This document shows positions 21,817 to 22,732 of a stretch of DNA of 22,732 bases, in pieces. How positions within the stretch are numbered: the first letter of the stretch is position 1; each line of letters opens with the position of its first letter. The stretch lies in NCBI GenBank assembly GCA_023416965.1, contig JAEZGJ010000201.1:1-22732 (forward strand). Direction: 5' to 3'. The notes under the pieces are model-generated. The model saw nothing but the letters and a program-made list of their open reading frames with translations. It made no database searches and was not told the origin of the DNA. A program made the translations under genes and the position numbers. Source of the stretch: Pseudomonadota bacterium. Lineage in GTDB: Bacteria; Pseudomonadota; Alphaproteobacteria; Rhizobiales; Phreatobacteraceae.

Positions 21817-22732
21817 ATGTATGACGATGGTCGTCCCGAACGCCGCGACCCGCCCGTTCAGGCCGCCTCCGCCGGCACGGCCCAGCCCTCCGGCGGGCTC
21901 CTGGCGGCCATTCTGCCCTATTGGCTGCCGATCCTCATCCTGGCGCTCGGCTGCGCCGGACTGGCCTATGCCGCCTCGCGCCTGATGACCCCGCGCTTCA
22001 TGGCAACGGCACAGATCTTCGTCGACCCCCGCGGCCTCCAGGTCTTCGACAACGAACTGACGCCGCGCCAGCAGGATTCGAACGCGGCCATCAACTTCGT
22101 CGAGAGCCAGGCGCGCATCGTCACGTCGCAGAGCGTGCTGTCCCGTGTCATCGACAGCGAGCGCCTCACGGAGGACCGCGAGTTCAACGGCCAGGGCGGT
22201 GCCAACTGGGCAATTGCGCTGCTGCGCTCGCTCGGCCTCGGCCGATCGGGCGAGGAGAGCCTCGAGAGCCGCGAGCGCCAGGCGCTCAACGCCCTCTACG
22301 ACCGCGTCATCGTCCGCCGGCCAGAGCGCACCTTCGTCATCGAGGTGACGGTGCGCGCCGCCGATGCGGAGAAGGCCGCGCGGCTCGCCAACGCCGTCTC
22401 CCACGCCTATATCGACAGCCAGACGGCGGCCCGGGCCGACGCGGCGCGGCGGGCCACCCAGTCCCTCACCAACCGCCTCGACGAGTTGCGCACCCGGGTG
22501 CGCGTCGCCGAGGAACGGGCCGAGGATTTTCGCCGCCGCAACGGCCTCGTCGGCACCCGCACCCAGCTCGTCAGCGAACAGCAGCTCACCGACGCCAACA
22601 GCCAGCTCGCCCAGGCGCAGGCGCGGGTCGCCGAGGCTCAGGCTCGCAGCGAGCAGATCCAGGTCTCGCTGCGTACTGCGAGCCAGGCCGGGGCGCTGCC
22701 CGAGGCGGTGATGAGCCCGACGATCGCGGCGC
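21817..22732 (+). CDS. Exopolysaccharide chain-length/transport protein, Wzz/GumC type (partial)
   Basis: The reading frame starts at the ATG at 21817 (AAGGA 7 bases upstream) and is open to the right edge, giving 305 codons. A short cytosolic N-terminus precedes a membrane helix at about 27-52 (LLAAILPYWLPILILALGCA). The periplasmic part begins with the Wzz pattern FMATAQIFVDPRG (60-72), has INFVESQARIVTSQSVLSRVI (90-110) and ARLANAVSHAYID (about 185-197), and enters a long Ala/Gln/Arg/Glu-rich coiled coil from about 200 onward. These are hallmarks of polysaccharide co-polymerases that set chain length in Wzy-dependent pathways. A C-terminal second membrane helix, and a possible fused tyrosine-kinase domain, would lie beyond the window. 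Confidence 0.9.
   Translation, partial: MYDDGRPERRDPPVQAASAGTAQPSGGLLAAILPYWLPILILALGCAGLAYAASRLMTPRFMATAQIFVDPRGLQVFDNELTPRQQDSNAAINFVESQARIVTSQSVLSRVIDSERLTEDREFNGQGGANWAIALLRSLGLGRSGEESLESRERQALNALYDRVIVRRPERTFVIEVTVRAADAEKAARLANAVSHAYIDSQTAARADAARRATQSLTNRLDELRTRVRVAEERAEDFRRRNGLVGTRTQLVSEQQLTDANSQLAQAQARVAEAQARSEQIQVSLRTASQAGALPEAVMSPTIAA

Overview
The window is GC-rich, densely coded chromosomal DNA from an alphaproteobacterium. It is most likely of the order Hyphomicrobiales (Rhizobiales). The grounds are the serS-surE-pcm-nlpD gene order, a PmtA-type phospholipid methyltransferase, and a carrier-protein aminoacylation operon of the kind known from Bradyrhizobium and Agrobacterium. I cannot fix the genus from sequence alone. 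No phage, insertion sequence or CRISPR array was seen.

Layout. (1) Positions 1-3445, minus strand: a housekeeping operon serS > surE > pcm-like > LysM lipoprotein (cut by the left edge). (2) 3547-4236, minus: an isolated DUF1045 two-histidine phosphoesterase. (3) 4391-6207, plus: mnmA and a phospholipid N-methyltransferase (pmtA). (4) 6340-6416: tRNA-Met(CAT) behind a clear promoter. (5) 6478-7734, minus: a membrane diguanylate cyclase. (6) 8096-15654, plus: a tightly packed six-gene operon after a 361-bp leader region. It encodes a small carrier protein, an acyl-CoA-dehydrogenase-like flavoprotein, an amino acid:[carrier protein] ligase (a free-standing SerRS-like catalytic core), a DUF1839 protein, a glycoside hydrolase family 2 protein and a tandem alpha/beta-hydrolase. 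(7) 15767 to the right edge: an exopolysaccharide locus. It has a polyprenyl-phosphate sugar phosphotransferase (plus), then a GT2 > polymerase/ligase > GT4 operon (minus), then a polysaccharide deacetylase and a Wzz/GumC-type chain-length protein (plus, cut by the right edge).

How the parts may fit. The ligase activates a small amino acid and loads it on the phosphopantetheine of the carrier protein; this activity is established for the family. The biological end product is not established as far as I know. Here the downstream genes suggest a route. The flavoprotein may alter the carrier-bound aminoacyl group. DUF1839 carries a Cys/His/Asp set arranged like the N-terminal domain of BtrH, which moves an acyl group from a carrier protein to an aminoglycoside. 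The second alpha/beta-hydrolase domain has a Cys at the nucleophile elbow, and the GH2 protein suggests a carbohydrate partner. The exopolysaccharide genes follow directly. My inference is that the operon makes a carrier-protein-derived aminoacyl substituent or small glycoconjugate linked to envelope polysaccharide. This is the most interesting part of the window.
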